This document shows, piece after piece, positions 13,491 through 14,118 of a stretch of 14,118 bases of DNA (position 1 is the stretch's first letter; each line of letters begins with the position of its first letter). A model generated the notes under the pieces. That model searched no databases and was not told the origin of the DNA. It was given only the letters and a program-made list of their open reading frames with translations. The DNA comes from Alphaproteobacteria bacterium. GTDB taxonomy: Bacteria > Pseudomonadota > Alphaproteobacteria > JAEULC01. The translations under genes and the position numbers were made by a program. The stretch covers positions 1 through 14,118 of the forward strand of contig JADZDN010000388.1 in assembly GCA_020851015.1 (NCBI GenBank). The letters run 5' to 3'.

Positions 13491-13525
13491 AAAGAAAAGG
13501 GCGCCGGGACCTTGTCCCGGCGCCC
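13491..13525 (-). terminator. Intrinsic terminator between hmuV and the MHS transporter gene
   Basis: A perfect 12-bp stem GGGCGCCGGGAC (13499-13510)/GTCCCGGCGCCC (13514-13525) has a 3-nt loop. On the minus strand the stem is followed directly by TTTTCTTTT (complement of 13491-13498), so it is a textbook terminator for the transporter transcript. On the plus strand it begins 8 bp after the hmuV stop but is followed only by GGCCTGTTTC, so termination there should be weaker. Confidence 0.85.
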
Positions 13526-13544
13526 GGCCTGTTTCGGCAGTCTG

Positions 13545-14118
13545 CTAGCGATGGATGTCGGCCTGCATGTTGTCCTTGAGGAACAGCCAGCCCACGACGA
13601 TCGTCATGACGGCGATGCCGATCGGGTACCAAAGCCCGTAGTAGATGTCGCCCGACCAGGCCACCAGCGCGGTGGCCAGCAGCGGCAGCATGCCGCCGAA
13701 CCAGCCGTTGCCGATGTGGTAGGGCAGCGACATCGAGGTGTAGCGGATCTTGGTCGGGAACAGCTCGACCAGGAAGGCCGCGATCGGGCCGTACACCATC
13801 GTCACGTAGATCACCATGATGACCAGCAGCAGCAGGGTCATCGGATAGTTGATCTTCGCCTTGTCGGCCGCCGCCGGATAGCCCGCCGCCTTCAGCGCCG
13901 CGCCGTACTTCGCCGCGCCTTCCTTGGCGTCGAAGCCCTCGAGCTTGGTGCTGCAGATGGTGACGACCACGGGCTTGCCCGCCTCGGCCGGGACCGACTT
14001 GAACGACAGGCCCGACTTGGTCAGGAAGTCCTTCGCCCGGTCGCACTCCGTGAACTTGGACCACGGCCCGACGAAGATGTGGAAGTTGCAGTCGGTTGCC
14101 GCCACGGTGATCGGCGTC
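13545..14118 (-). CDS. MHS-family MFS transporter (ProP/metabolite:H+ symporter-like), C-terminal part
   Basis: A proton-coupled inner-membrane symporter; the family includes osmolyte (ProP), citrate, alpha-ketoglutarate and shikimate carriers. The 190 visible residues open with a non-membrane segment of about 90 residues containing three Cys, then MTLLLLVIMVIYVTMVYGPIAAFLVELFPTKIRYTSMSLPYHIGNGWFGGMLPLLATALVA. The motifs GPIAAFLVELFP and RYTSMSLPYHIGNGWFGG are strongly MHS-typical. A last helix YYGLWYPIGIAVMTIVVGWLFL follows, then a short polar tail ending DIHR. The long hydrophilic insert between late transmembrane helices recurs in a subset of MHS proteins. The reading frame stays open to the right edge, so the N-terminal two thirds are missing from view. 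The substrate cannot be assigned. Confidence 0.9.
   Translation of the reverse strand, partial: TPITVAATDCNFHIFVGPWSKFTECDRAKDFLTKSGLSFKSVPAEAGKPVVVTICSTKLEGFDAKEGAAKYGAALKAAGYPAAADKAKINYPMTLLLLVIMVIYVTMVYGPIAAFLVELFPTKIRYTSMSLPYHIGNGWFGGMLPLLATALVAWSGDIYYGLWYPIGIAVMTIVVGWLFLKDNMQADIHR

Overview
The window is GC-rich and densely coded. It looks like a chromosome segment of an alphaproteobacterium, possibly of the Rhodospirillales. The evidence is the alphaproteobacterial form of HspQ, a tRNA-Thr(UGU) with encoded CCA, a PRC-barrel protein, PilZ and BLUF signalling proteins, and the gene content and order of the haem-uptake cluster. The genus cannot be fixed from this sequence. No insertion sequence, integrase, CRISPR array or rRNA was seen.

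Left part (1-3572). A CmoA-type carboxy-SAM synthase runs off the left edge on the minus strand. An AT-rich divergent region with small palindromes separates it from a class II Fic AMP-transferase gene (+), the most foreign-looking gene here. Fic converges on pyrD with 5 bp between stop codons. pyrD lies 13 bp downstream of a PilZ gene on the minus strand. The PyrD has class 2 architecture but a Cys where class 2 enzymes normally have the catalytic Ser.

Middle (3700-6949). Divergent from PilZ, three tightly spaced plus-strand genes encode an ABM-fold protein, a BLUF blue-light photoreceptor with all flavin-site residues in register, and an RraA/HMG-aldolase-like protein. A 14-bp hairpin ends this unit. 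Minus-strand genes follow: a PRC-barrel protein, hspQ, tRNA-Thr, and a secreted DUF3016-type protein that starts at TTG.

Right part (7013-13490). This is a complete haem acquisition operon: TonB-dependent haem receptor, HmuS, HmuT, HmuU and HmuV. The last four genes overlap or nearly abut. A 25-bp near-perfect palindrome with Fur-box-like layout sits between this operon and the divergent DUF3016 gene and overlaps the -35 elements of both candidate promoters, so one iron-responsive repressor could control both. The predicted route is receptor (outer membrane), HmuT (periplasm), HmuUV (inner membrane), then HmuS (cytoplasm). No tonB/exbBD, hmuP or haem oxygenase gene is visible. HmuT has four exact in-frame 15-bp repeats beside its signal peptide. 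A strong terminator separates hmuV from the 3' part of a convergent MHS-family (ProP-like) MFS transporter that runs off the right edge.

I found no clear undescribed system. The best candidates for novelty are the BLUF/ABM/RraA unit opposite PilZ-pyrD, the shared operator linking DUF3016 to haem uptake, and the atypical PyrD active site.
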